Source: Lactarius indigo
Taxonomy: Eukaryota; Basidiomycota; Agaricomycetes; Russulales; Russulaceae
Assembly (NCBI GenBank): GCA_025766275.1
Contig: JAFKAC010000123.1
Span: forward strand, 62,001-126,000
Direction of reading: 5' to 3'
Length of the DNA: 64,000 bases
Of this stretch, positions 53,117 to 62,762 are shown piece after piece (the stretch's first letter is position 1; the number at the start of each line of letters is the position of its first letter). The position numbers and the translations under genes are program-made. The notes below the pieces were generated by a model. That model made no database searches, was not told the origin of the DNA, and worked only from the letters and a program-made list of their open reading frames with translations.

Positions 53117-54783
53117 TGATCTAAGGCATAGTAGCGTCTCTTTTCATCCTCAGTCATGCCTTGGACAAGTGCATGGGCTTGTCGGACTTTATCTTCGGTT
53201 GTGGTAGCAGCCACTGATGAGGTGCTTGCTTCTGGGGTGTATGGGGGTGCAGTGTCCGCTTCTTGGGTGTCTGTGGCTCTGGCTTTGGTTTGGTTGGTGG
53301 TGTTTTGTCGTTGACAGTTCCTAGCCATGTGTCCTTGTTGTCTGCATTTGAAGCAGCGTCCTTCTTTCATGAGGGCTTTCTTTTCTTCTTCAGTAAGCTT
53401 CTTAATGGGGGTGGAGGTGGTGGCATCTACATCCATCGCATTTGGGTCTCGCTTTGGTCGTCCTTGGTGGACATTCTGGGTTGGCCCTGGGTTTCTATTC
53501 CCTGGTCTGGCTTTTAGTAGCTTCCAGCGTTGGTGTTCTGCTCTGGCAGCGGTTTGCCACTCGTCCATGGTGTTTGGGATGGTGGTTCGCATAAGGCAAG
53601 CACGATACAGTCCTGTGGGTAGTCCTCTTTTGAAGAATTCCACCGTTCCAGGGGCATCTCTTGCCCATCCTGCTATTCCTGCAAGGTGTTCGAAGTCGAG
53701 GATGTAACTGTCCAATGCTCCGCCCTGCATCGTTAAACTGATGAGCTTCTGATAGGCTCTTTCTTTGTTTAGAGTGTCGGTCCAGTCTCTGTCAAAGGTG
53801 TCGAGAAAACCATCCCAAAGATCTTTGCTGTTTTTGGTGAGGGCTTTGGTGGGGTCTGCTAGTGCCGCTTCCATGTCATCTTCGGTTTGGTTGACCCACA
53901 GCTGTACACCGGGTCCTTTGAACATTGTAAGGGCAAATAGTACTTGTGCATAAGGTTCTTTGATGAGTTCATTCTCGCTATTTAACTTGATGTATCGTAG
54001 TAGTTCTCTTTTGAACTGACCACTCTCTGTTCTATCTCCGGTGAACGGAGTGGGGGGTGCTCCTTTGAGTCCTCCTGAGCTCGTTGTTGGTGTTCCTCCT
54101 GTTCCGGTGCTTGAGCCGGTACCTGTGCCAGTGCCTGTGGCGTTTATGGCTGACATGATAAGTGTTGGCTGTGGTGTGATGGGGATCTGGGGTGGTTTGA
54201 CTGGGGAGGGCAATCTGATTGGTGGTAGTGGGGCTGGGAATCCTTCTTCTGCTGGGGATGGTTCTATCCAGATAGGGATAGTGGGGCTGGCTTGTGACGA
54301 AGCTTGTGTGGGTACTGTGATGTCTAGGCGGTGTTCTGAGGAGTGGGATAATTCTGAGTGTGATTCTGCTTCGTCTGAGCTGGGTTCTTCTTCTGATGAG
54401 TCTTGTTGTAGTCCGTATGTTCCCCTAGTGTTTCTTGGTGCTGAGGATGATTGTTGTGTGGGCGTTTCTGGGTTCTGTTCGTCTCCTTCGTTCCACCAGC
54501 CTAGTCCTTCAGCAAATCTGTGTGGTGTGATGTTTATGGCTCTGGTGTGGTATGTGTTCTGAAAGTATCAGAGGATGTACCAGTTGTTGTTGATGAATTC
54601 CACTGGTCTGAGTTCGCCTTTGATGAGGCACTTGTAACAAGGTGGTCTGCCTGATGTTGTGGCCCAGCGAGCTCCTTTTCCTAGTTGACTGCTTTTAACG
54701 TGGTGTGGGAGGTCGTCTTGTGTTCTGGTTGTGACTGGGGTCCAATCGTTGTCTGATTCAAAGGTGACACTGATGCTAGCCAC
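53092..54783 (-). pseudogene. E Gag with one TGA
   Basis: Begins at GTG-GCT (54781-54783). The N-terminal domain (LRPVEFINNNWYIL) is followed by an in-frame TGA (54562-54564). The frame then continues through an acidic Ser/Glu/Pro region, a Gly/Thr-rich linker, capsid and a CFKCRQQGHMARNC knuckle, to TGA at 53092-53094. The pol overlap contains GGATTTT (53110-53116, minus strand). The leader from the predicted start contains one short upstream ORF of four codons. Confidence 0.82.
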
Positions 54784-54979
54784 GATTGTGGTCTGTCTTG
54801 GGTGCTGATTTGTGTAAGGGGATGGCTGAAGCGGCCTCTTGTGTCAAGGAGGATCCATCGCCCGGCTATGCTGTCGTTTCTGGGTTCTGTGGAGTGTCTG
54901 GTTGTTGGTTGATGCGTCCTCTTGGATTGTCGCCCACTCTGCTGTGTGGCAGTAGTGTCTTGGGTGTGTTGGGAGTTGT

Positions 54980-54990
54980 AGACTTGGCTT
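54980..54990 (-). promoter_or_regulatory. E primer-binding site
   Basis: AAGCCAAGTCT on the minus strand, one base inside the 5' LTR. It is the exact complement of the segment starting at 55344 in the LTR, 33 nt after the TATATAA box (first T at 55377). Confidence 0.78.
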
Positions 54991-54991
54991 A

Positions 54992-55570
54992 TGTTACGCC
55001 CTAGCAGGGGCGTGGGTTCTAAAGGTTCTGAATCACACAAGTATCAAGCGAAGACCTCTGTTGTCTTATTGCTATGAAATACAAATGATAAAAGTGTGGC
55101 ACAAGGTGCAGCACTACTCTGTAATATAGGACTCCTCGTCCGAAGTGTCTAACACTTCTCTACACTTGATCTTGCTAGTGCACAGAGTATAACAGGTGTA
55201 ACGCGTTGATATAGTTCAACTGCAAAGACTTCGAAGTGTCCTGGTTAGGGACTGAGGTAGGGGATGCACAAGAAGAGAGGGATAAGGCGAGGTCACACCA
55301 AAGTATGGAGGCAAGGTTGCTAGATTGCAAACGAAGCCAAGTCTGGCTTCCTATGGTCTATGGTACAGGTTTATATAGGACAGGGTTCCAAACAACATGA
55401 ACACAAGTCCACACAATATCAAAGAGACTAAACGGAGTAAACAGAAGTTCGGATCAAAGAAACAGCACCACTAGTAACAGTAGCTCCTTTGGTAACAAGG
55501 TATAGTAGAGAAGGGGAAAGGCAGGGTGGAGACATACTGTGACTTAGGTCCGAAGCGTCGGATCATAACA
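54992..55570 (-). repeat. E 5' LTR
   Basis: 579 bp, identical to the 3' LTR except for two CpG-type differences seen by eye. Predicted transcript start 55344 on the minus strand, within a GAAGCCA...TGGCTTC hairpin. Confidence 0.95.
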
Positions 55571-56550
55571 CATGGTGGCTGGTCTCAGCGTTGTTGGACG
55601 TGACTACTTTGGTGTCTTCCTGTTGCATGGCAAGCTCCTGAATGTGCGTGAGGCAAAACATGATCAGATCATGAAGAACGATGAGATCCAATATATCAAG
55701 AAAATCATGGGTCTTCAGCACAACAAGGACTATTCTGACATCAGGAGGTTGCAGTATGGTCAACTTCTGGTAATGACAGACCAGGTGCATTGCTTGCAAT
55801 GCTGTCACACCATCCTCCATTCTAAACTGAAAATAATGTTTTAGGGTCTCGAAACAGGCAGGGACTCTGGTGCTTGCAGCTACTTCTCGCGCATGCCAGA
55901 ACATATGGTCCCATTTGGCTCGACACAGGATGGGAAGCACAAGTTCATCGATCTTGCATCTAGCAAGAAAAAGGCAGACAATCATAAGGAATGGTTGTGA
56001 CAATTCACTGTATGTTCTTACATTTTACATCGTGCTATGTGCAATATTCATTGCACCTTGCAGCCCAGCACCTACCTTGATCACAACACAGACGAAATTT
56101 CCTATTCCAATGTCATCAACAAGGATCATGCCTCGGCACGTTACATCTTCACAGAGCTGGTGCCAATTATGCACACAATCTTCCACCCAGCAGATGACCC
56201 TCTGCTCAACAATCTCAGGGAAGATAACAACGACATCAAGCCGTATGTGCCCATTATCCCTCTCCTGCTCCTCAACGGCAAAGAGATCATTGACACAGGT
56301 TTGTCACACAGCCTTCTCACCTTGTCCTAGCACTGACTGGTTTTTCTGTGCACACACAGGGCTGACCACATCTGTTCCAAGTTACAACCCAAGAAAGATT
56401 GCGGTAAACATCAGACAACTGATGGCGGGCGAAGAGCAAGGACCCATACTTGGTAGCGCAGCTTCAAGGGCACGATCAAGAAGATGGGCAAATACAAGTA
56501 CAATGTGACCAGGATCACCAAGAAGCATCAGACAATTGTTGGCAGGCAGA

Positions 56551-57024
56551 GAGCAAGAACCCACATCTCCTTGGTGGTATGGCTTTAAGCATGACAAAGA
56601 AGACGGGCAAACATAAATCAGGGTGGTGCACATCCCTTCAGAACTACAACACATTTGATGTACTATAAGTGTTCGTTAATTACATTCAAATTTTGGTACA
56701 AGTGTCTGTGGAGGAATGGGTTGATGTAGAATGTACGGCACTCCTCAAGCACGGTTGAGCCCTGCCACTGCTGGGGAAAAACAGATCTGAAAACTGGGAA
56801 GAGCTGAACGCTGTGGCAGACCTCCTCCAGAGGGATGATACTGGCTAAACAACATTCATTGTGATGACTCTACCTGGTACATTCCATGAGATTCATCTGG
56901 TGAAGAGGGTGGTGAAAACCACTCTATGTATGCAAGATGTATGGGGGCAGGGCATGAACTAGTGAAAATTGAGGGTATTGCTGATTTCAGTAGCTGAAAC
57001 ACAACCCAGATTTGGACCACACAG
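56551..57024. other. Unassigned 0.47 kb after TOP2
   Basis: Contains no recognised gene. Short open stretches (e.g. around EEWVDVECTALLKHG near 56715) suggest decayed coding sequence of unknown origin. Confidence 0.4.
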
Positions 57025-57511
57025 TGTTATGCTCCACTGGCGTTAGTCCGACTTGGACTCTGATTAGGCATAATCAACTTAGCGAAGATCAGGCAAATGG
57101 GGATCACATGTCAACCCAACACGAGCTAAACAGGGGCACACTGGCACACACTGCAGCTAAGGTGAAAGAGTACTATCCCTTGGTGGATAGAAGCGGAAGT
57201 GCACTTAGTCTAAGGCTAAGGCAGGCAGGAGACAAGTTAAGAAGGTGGATTTGAAGAAGACCAAGATGGAGACTCTTGGTCTTTCAAGACATCTACTTAT
57301 ACAAATACACGTGGGCTTTAAAGCGCCACTATAAAAGTAAGTAACCAATAGCATAACTAGCTTGAACCCTAGTACAGCTATCCTAGGAATGAGTCATACA
57401 TGAGTCACAATCACATGTGAACTACTATGTTGACTGATGCGATGTAAGAGTCCATGACTAATACCACTATTGGGCTGTAGTCATAACCAGCCATGAGTCA
57501 TTCACAACACA
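57025..57511 (-). repeat. D-like LTR
   Basis: Related to the D LTR in reverse orientation (TGTTATGCTCCACTGG...). AAGACCAAGAT at 57257-57267, 34 nt from a TATAAG box (57296-57301). The right end is 57509 or 57511. No clear target duplication. Confidence 0.75.
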
Positions 57512-57516
57512 TAATC

Positions 57517-57980
57517 TGTAACGCCGTCACGACGTTAGCTCGACTTGAGCTTGATTAAGGCGACTCCTATGACTTAGCTCATCACGCGTAAAGGCGTATG
57601 GCACGAAGGCGGGTCCTAGATGTACGCAGACACTAGGTTCTGGATAAGGCTCTCCCCTTGATGGAAGGCACGTCTTTTAGAGGCGAGAATGGAAGAGACT
57701 AGAAGTGACGATTGAAGAAGACCAAGATGGCGTATCTTGGTCTTCCGCAGCTACCTTAAATACAAGAAGAGCAGGCTTTCAAGCGCTGCTATGAGTCACC
57801 GTAATGTAGCGTCCAACGTATCGCGTAAGTACCGCAATCCTAATACTACTACTACCTGTACTAGGATCGAGTCATCCTCTAACGCCTAACTCCTACCGTA
57901 AACCCCGAGTCCGTGACTAATATACCTTACAGCCGTAGCCACAACCGGTACAGTAAGGGTTCCGATGCAAAACCGTAACA
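57517..57980 (-). repeat. B1 3' LTR
   Basis: 464 bp, TGTAACGCC...CCGTAACA. AAGACCAAGAT at 57718-57728, paired in a hairpin with ATCTTGGTCTT nearby and 34 nt from a TTAAATA box (57756-57762). Left flank TAATC. Confidence 0.93.
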
Positions 57981-58010
57981 TCACCCCCTTTTTAGCGTGA
58001 GTCCCCAGAC

Positions 58011-61000
58011 TCACCGAAAGTCCCTCGCCGTCCACGTGGACTGCTCGTCGCTAATCCGCTCAAAGACGTTAGCCCTCTCCAGGCGGTAGATACAGTCCCG
58101 CTTGTCGTCCCTCGCCGATAGTCGCATTGCTTGAAGCTGGCGAATGCGAGCCGCAAGCTGTTCTTCTTCGTATGCGGCTGCTCGATAACGCGTCACTTCC
58201 GCAGTCAGGGACTCGTCCCCGATGCGGTGCAGTGCGCGGTCCGTGATTTTGTCGGCGGCGAGGATAACTAGATCCTCGTGGGCGATGAAGGCGCGTCCCG
58301 CGGCCGATAGCATCGGGAAGGCGTAGAGGGGTTTGCCGTAGAGATGAGGGGAGCTGGGGATAAGCCCCAACACAAAAGGATTCGCACCTCCGACGATCTG
58401 AACGTGACTGGCGTTCCTCTCTACGCCGTCGGGTCCGGTGATGGGGAAGTGAACGTAATGGGGCTGTCGATTCGCCCTGAACCCTTCAGGCGCAAGGACC
58501 TGCGCAGGGTCGTCATCGTGCGTGATGGGGGTGTGAAGTGCGACGCCGGGCAGTCGCACACGTCCTCGAGGCATGGGGGTTCCATCGGTGTGGACGAGCC
58601 ATGGGGTGATTCGGGGATTAGTAGGGTGGCTGTGCGTTCGAAGGAGGGGGTGTCTGACCGGGTAGTAATCTTCGTCGTCAATGTGAGCTTCGTCGTTAGG
58701 GAGCGCTGCCTGCGCTGCCGCAACTCGCTCAATCTCCTCTGCGCTAAGCGCAGTTGTTTGTCGGCCCACTCCTTCGCCATCCTCCGCCAGTCCTCCGCTA
58801 CTTCTAACTCCTGTTGGGTCTTCGAGGGGACGGTCGGCAGGGAGAATTCCCCTTGTGCCGATGAGGTCGTCGCCTGGGGGGATAATGGCAATGGGTTCTC
58901 GATTACCATTGTCGTCTCTGAAGATGTGAGCGACGGCATGCTGCTGCTCGTCGTCGGGCTGGCGAGTCGGGTCGGGGAACCTCTGTAAGACATTAGCCCA
59001 TTCTTGAGCGGTGATATGCCCCGCTCGCATGTTTGCAGGTGTGTACGGAGTGAGCTGGACCTGTTGAACCACGGTTTCTTCGTCGTCTTCGATGATGTTG
59101 GCGGCGTCTTGTGCGACTTGGTCGAGGAGGATCGCTGTGGTGACATGTCTGAGAGGAGAAGTGGGCATAGATGTCTGAGTGGATCGGAGGTAAGAGGGAT
59201 ACTCTCCTTGATCGTCCACAGGCTGGCTTTTAAGGGATCGCACACCCGTCTGGCCTTCTTGATACGCCTTGATCGCGTCCGGCGCAAACACGTCATCTTT
59301 GTCGACCCACTGGTTCTCCGAGTCCGAATAACCCTTCCATTTGATGAGGTACTGGAGCCTTTTGCGGCGGCCGAAATGCCGCGAGTCTAGAATGGCCTCA
59401 ACTTCGTATTCCTCTTCTCCTTCCACAAGATCCGGCGGTGGTCGTGGAAAGTTTTCGCCGTGAAAGGCCGTATGTTTGTATGGCGTGAGAAGATCGATGT
59501 GAAACACTGGATGGATGCTCCACTGCGTGGGAAGTTCAAGGCGATAGTTGTATGGGGACATCACCTGCACTACTTTAAACGGTCCGTGGCGTCGCGCCGC
59601 TAATTTTGCTGTGGGTTGATTGGTCCGTAGATGTCTTCCCTCCAGCCACACTTGATCACCAACTTGATAGCGTGGAGTATCTTTGTGCCGAACCCAGCTT
59701 TCCTGCGCCTTTTTGATAAGGTCTTGGGCAAGTCGGCGTGCCTCCTTCAATTGTGTCAGTCTGGTGATTACGTTTGGGATTGGAGATGGCTTATCCGTCC
59801 AATCGGCGGTCGGGTTGTACCCCATCAGAAGCATGAATGGCGATTGTTTCGTGTGTTCATGGGGCCAATTGTTGTGAGCGAATTCTGCTATTGGGAGATA
59901 CGCCGCCCAATTATCTTGGCGCTCATTGGCCCAGAATCGTAGATATTGTTCAAGCCATTGATTGGTCCGTTCCGACTGCCCATCCGTGCGCGGATGATAA
60001 GCCGTGGAAATGTTCTGCTGGATGCCTAATAGGCGGCATATTTCTCGTGTGAATTTGGAGGTAAACCGGGGGTCTCGGTCGCTAATAATTTTACGCGGTA
60101 ATCCGAACCGTTTAAACACGTGGTTGACGTACAGGATAGCGGTCCCCTCTGCTGTGATCTCCTCGTTGCAGGGGATAAATATGGACGCTTTGCTGCAATC
60201 GTGATCGGTGACGGTTAAAATGCTGTCGTACGACTGTGAGATCGGCAGTTTGGTGATGAAGTCAAGGGCAATGGTATGGAAGGGAGGGGCGTCCTTGACA
60301 GCGGTGATTGGGTGTAGAGGTGCGCGGGTTGGCCGTGTATTGACCTTGACTCGCTGACAGTCAGCACATCCTGTGACGTACTCATACACGTCTCTGCGGA
60401 TACTCGGCCACCAGTGGTGTCGCTCCACGATCCGTTGTGTCCTGCTTATTCCAGGATGTCCGTGCACCGGTGGGTCGTGGTGGTCTTGTATGATGGCCCG
60501 GTACGCCGTCATGGGTCCTGTGACTACCAGTCGTCCGTCCTTGTACCACTCTCCTTCTATCTTTTTGAGGCGATGGGCATCGACCCAGGTTTTGATTATA
60601 GCGGGGTCCTGTCGTCGCTTCGGCGGTTGCATCATTGGATGTATTTCCAACGTGCGCGCAACATTAGTAGCTCGTATGAATACCTCCGGGGGTAGGACGA
60701 CCACACCTTGGTTGTCCCCCTCTCCTTGGTCATAGTCTGGCCGTCGTGATAGCGCATCCGCTCTGCCATTGTTCTTCCCTTTGATGTGATGGATCTCGAA
60801 GTCGTACTCCATTAATTCTAGTACTTCTCGAGCGACTCTTCGACTGATCTTTTGCGGAGTTTTCCAGTATTGGAGGTTTAGGTGATCGGAGAATATTTTG
60901 ATTTTGTGCGGAGATCCTGCGAGCAAAGGTCTCCAGTGGCGAAGGGCTTTGACAATGGCGAGAAGTTCTAGGTCGTAAATGTCGTAATTTCGTTCTGCTT

Positions 61001-62762
61001 CATTTAGCGTTGCCGAATAGTACCCTATAGGATGCTTGCGACCGTCATTTTTCTTTTGTAGGAGTACTGCGCCTACCGCGAATCCTGACGCGTCGACCTC
61101 TAACTCGAACTGGTCTTGTAAGTTGGGGTGTGCTAGTACTGGTTCTTCCGTTACGAGTCGTTTGAGGGTTTTGAAGGCTCGCTCTTCATCGTCTCCCCAG
61201 TTCCACTCGGCATCTTTCCTTGTTAACCGGTTGAGTGGTCGTGCGTGGGTTGCGAAACCTCGGATGAAAAGGCGGTAAAAGTTACAGAAACCCAGGAATG
61301 ACCGTACGTCCCTGACCTTGGTTGGCGTCGGCCAGTCTCTGATGCCGCGAACTTTTACCGGGTCCATGCGCGTTACCCCCTTTTCAAGGATTACCCCCAG
61401 GTAATCCATCCGAGGTTGGTGGAAGAGGCATTTCTCGAGCTTGAAGTAGAGGTCGTGTTCTTGAGCGACGCGAAGAACGTCCGTCACTGCGGCTATGTGG
61501 TCAGCGGATGTAGCGCCTTCCCGTGTGGCGATGCCGATATCATCCATGTAGACACGGATGGCGGTGCCGCGGAGTTCGTGCTTCGCGATGGTGTCACGGT
61601 AGATGTGATTCATCATAGTCTGGAAAGTGGCCGGCGAGTTGGTGAGACCGAAGAACATTACTGTTGGCTCAAAAAGGCCGAACTTGGTCTTGAAGGCCGC
61701 CTTTTCCTGGTCACCGTCTCGTATTCTGATGTTATTGTAACCCCAGCGGATGTCGAGTTTCGTATAGATGTGGGCGTTACTGAGGTCGTAAATGAGGTCT
61801 TGAATTAGGGGAAGCGGGTACTGATTTCGTATAGTATACGAATTGATGGTGCGATAGTCCTGTACGGGGCGTAGTTTTCCGTCCTTCTTTTTGACAAAGA
61901 AGAATGATGATGCGTACGGGGATATAGAGGGTCGCAGATATCCTTGCTGCAGTTTTTCGTCTAGAAATTCCTTGAGTTTCCCTTCCTCTTCTTGCGTTAA
62001 TGGGTATATTTTGCAATCTATTGCTGAAGGGGTGCCCGGCTTGAAGTCTATTGCGTGATCCCACAGCCTGGTGGGGGGAAATCGTTGTGATGCTTCTTCG
62101 CTGAAGAGTTGTTGGAAGGCGTGGTAGACTGCCGGCAGTTCTACAGGCTTTTCCTCCCCCTTGGCCTGGATGGCCAATTCTGTGGACGTAGTTGCTCGCA
62201 AGTACGTGTCCTCCTCGTCTAGTTCGAGGGCTATCATTTCTTTTTCATCATTAGTTAGCGCGGCTGCGATGACGGTGTGACGGTCCAGACTGTCCTGCGT
62301 GCTGATCACAACTGGCATGATCTTTTCATGTATGACCGCGTCTCGCCAATTAATGGTTGGTTCGTAGGTTGCCAACCAAGGATAACCCAGGACAACGTCT
62401 TCGTTTCCGAGATTCGTGATGAGAAATCTCATGGTCCTATGGTATCCGTTGGCGTATACGTCCAGATCGGTGAAGTGAGTGATGGACCCAGCTTTGTTCT
62501 CCGTACTGTCTATGTTCCAGACCTTCCGCGGTCGGATTAGTTGCTGGGTCCCTATACCCATTTTCTTGATGAAGTTCGGGTGTATGAAGTTGTCGGTGGC
62601 TCCTGAATCCACCAATGCTTTTATGTCGGCCATTCGGTAATTCGTACGAATCGAGACTGGAATTCGAAGAGAACGAAAGCGCGTCATGATTACAGAATTA
62701 CAATTTAAAGCCCTCACCCAGGCCGATGGGTTCAGGCGCTCCGAAAACCCTCTTTGCCCCAC
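58011..62762 (-). CDS. B1 Pol: protease, RT, RNase H, integrase, chromodomain and fused third domain
   Basis: One open frame of 1583 codons, listed from GTG at 62760-62762 but lying in the -1 frame to gag, so made by frameshifting. Protease DSGAT at residues 52-56; RT with YMDD near 405-408; RNase H DASG near 557 and the DHLNLQYW region; integrase zinc domain (HH 761/762, H769, C799, C802); DDE residues near D834, D895, E931; GDQVWLEG tail near 1035; chromodomain 1117-1170 (YLIKWKGY). Residues 1171-1583 extend past the chromodomain with a small domain (YVHFPITGPDG, PHLYGKPLY) and an acidic/basic helical end, but no zinc knuckles. This length is unusual for gypsy Pol. Confidence 0.95.
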   Translation of the reverse strand: MGQRGFSERLNPSAWVRALNCNSVIMTRFRSLRIPVSIRTNYRMADIKALVDSGATDNFIHPNFIKKMGIGTQQLIRPRKVWNIDSTENKAGSITHFTDLDVYANGYHRTMRFLITNLGNEDVVLGYPWLATYEPTINWRDAVIHEKIMPVVISTQDSLDRHTVIAAALTNDEKEMIALELDEEDTYLRATTSTELAIQAKGEEKPVELPAVYHAFQQLFSEEASQRFPPTRLWDHAIDFKPGTPSAIDCKIYPLTQEEEGKLKEFLDEKLQQGYLRPSISPYASSFFFVKKKDGKLRPVQDYRTINSYTIRNQYPLPLIQDLIYDLSNAHIYTKLDIRWGYNNIRIRDGDQEKAAFKTKFGLFEPTVMFFGLTNSPATFQTMMNHIYRDTIAKHELRGTAIRVYMDDIGIATREGATSADHIAAVTDVLRVAQEHDLYFKLEKCLFHQPRMDYLGVILEKGVTRMDPVKVRGIRDWPTPTKVRDVRSFLGFCNFYRLFIRGFATHARPLNRLTRKDAEWNWGDDEERAFKTLKRLVTEEPVLAHPNLQDQFELEVDASGFAVGAVLLQKKNDGRKHPIGYYSATLNEAERNYDIYDLELLAIVKALRHWRPLLAGSPHKIKIFSDHLNLQYWKTPQKISRRVAREVLELMEYDFEIHHIKGKNNGRADALSRRPDYDQGEGDNQGVVVLPPEVFIRATNVARTLEIHPMMQPPKRRQDPAIIKTWVDAHRLKKIEGEWYKDGRLVVTGPMTAYRAIIQDHHDPPVHGHPGISRTQRIVERHHWWPSIRRDVYEYVTGCADCQRVKVNTRPTRAPLHPITAVKDAPPFHTIALDFITKLPISQSYDSILTVTDHDCSKASIFIPCNEEITAEGTAILYVNHVFKRFGLPRKIISDRDPRFTSKFTREICRLLGIQQNISTAYHPRTDGQSERTNQWLEQYLRFWANERQDNWAAYLPIAEFAHNNWPHEHTKQSPFMLLMGYNPTADWTDKPSPIPNVITRLTQLKEARRLAQDLIKKAQESWVRHKDTPRYQVGDQVWLEGRHLRTNQPTAKLAARRHGPFKVVQVMSPYNYRLELPTQWSIHPVFHIDLLTPYKHTAFHGENFPRPPPDLVEGEEEYEVEAILDSRHFGRRKRLQYLIKWKGYSDSENQWVDKDDVFAPDAIKAYQEGQTGVRSLKSQPVDDQGEYPSYLRSTQTSMPTSPLRHVTTAILLDQVAQDAANIIEDDEETVVQQVQLTPYTPANMRAGHITAQEWANVLQRFPDPTRQPDDEQQHAVAHIFRDDNGNREPIAIIPPGDDLIGTRGILPADRPLEDPTGVRSSGGLAEDGEGVGRQTTALSAEEIERVAAAQAALPNDEAHIDDEDYYPVRHPLLRTHSHPTNPRITPWLVHTDGTPMPRGRVRLPGVALHTPITHDDDPAQVLAPEGFRANRQPHYVHFPITGPDGVERNASHVQIVGGANPFVLGLIPSSPHLYGKPLYAFPMLSAAGRAFIAHEDLVILAADKITDRALHRIGDESLTAEVTRYRAAAYEEEQLAARIRQLQAMRLSARDDKRDCIYRLERANVFERISDEQSTWTARDFR

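Larger units (their letters stand above)
48173..55570 (-). mobile_element. Ty3/gypsy element E, young, inserted in TOP2
   Basis: 7398 bp with 579-bp LTRs and target duplication CATGG (48168-48172 and 55571-55575). Only two LTR differences were seen by eye, both at CpG sites, so insertion is recent. Order on the minus strand: primer-binding site, gag, pol, third ORF. Pol carries an in-frame deletion of protease and RT sequence, and gag and the third ORF carry TGA codons, so this copy is non-autonomous. Confidence 0.96.
46325..56550 (+). pseudogene. TOP2: DNA topoisomerase II pseudogene split by two LTR insertions
   Basis: Exon a (about 46325-46536) reads LWIFLNVLAENPTFDGQTKET. An intron (46537-46588) is followed by NWAKFRAEQQIKKTDGTRH (to 46677). 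Solo LTR G1 follows, then an intron (48013-48065) and LDANNVGT plus MLILTEGDSAK (48066-48172). Element E follows, then VAGLSVVGRDYFGVF, LLNVREAKHDQIMKN, LQYGQLLVMTDQ (55576-55790). Later exons carry IDLASSKKKADNHKEWL-TGA-QF, STYLDHNTDEISYS (from 56064), ARYIFTELVP with PADDPLLNNL, and SYNPRKIAVNIRQLMAGEE (from 56360). Introns 56010-56063 and 56299-56359 are GT-AG. The DHDGSHIKG region after MTDQ is missing, and an Arg codon has become TGA. The enzyme normally passes DNA duplexes through one another using ATP; this copy cannot. Confidence 0.88.

Noticed and set aside
46325..56550. TOP2 as a functional gene with very large introns
   Set aside because: The inserts are LTR elements with target duplications inside exons; an in-frame TGA and loss of the DHDGSHIKG region also argue against function.
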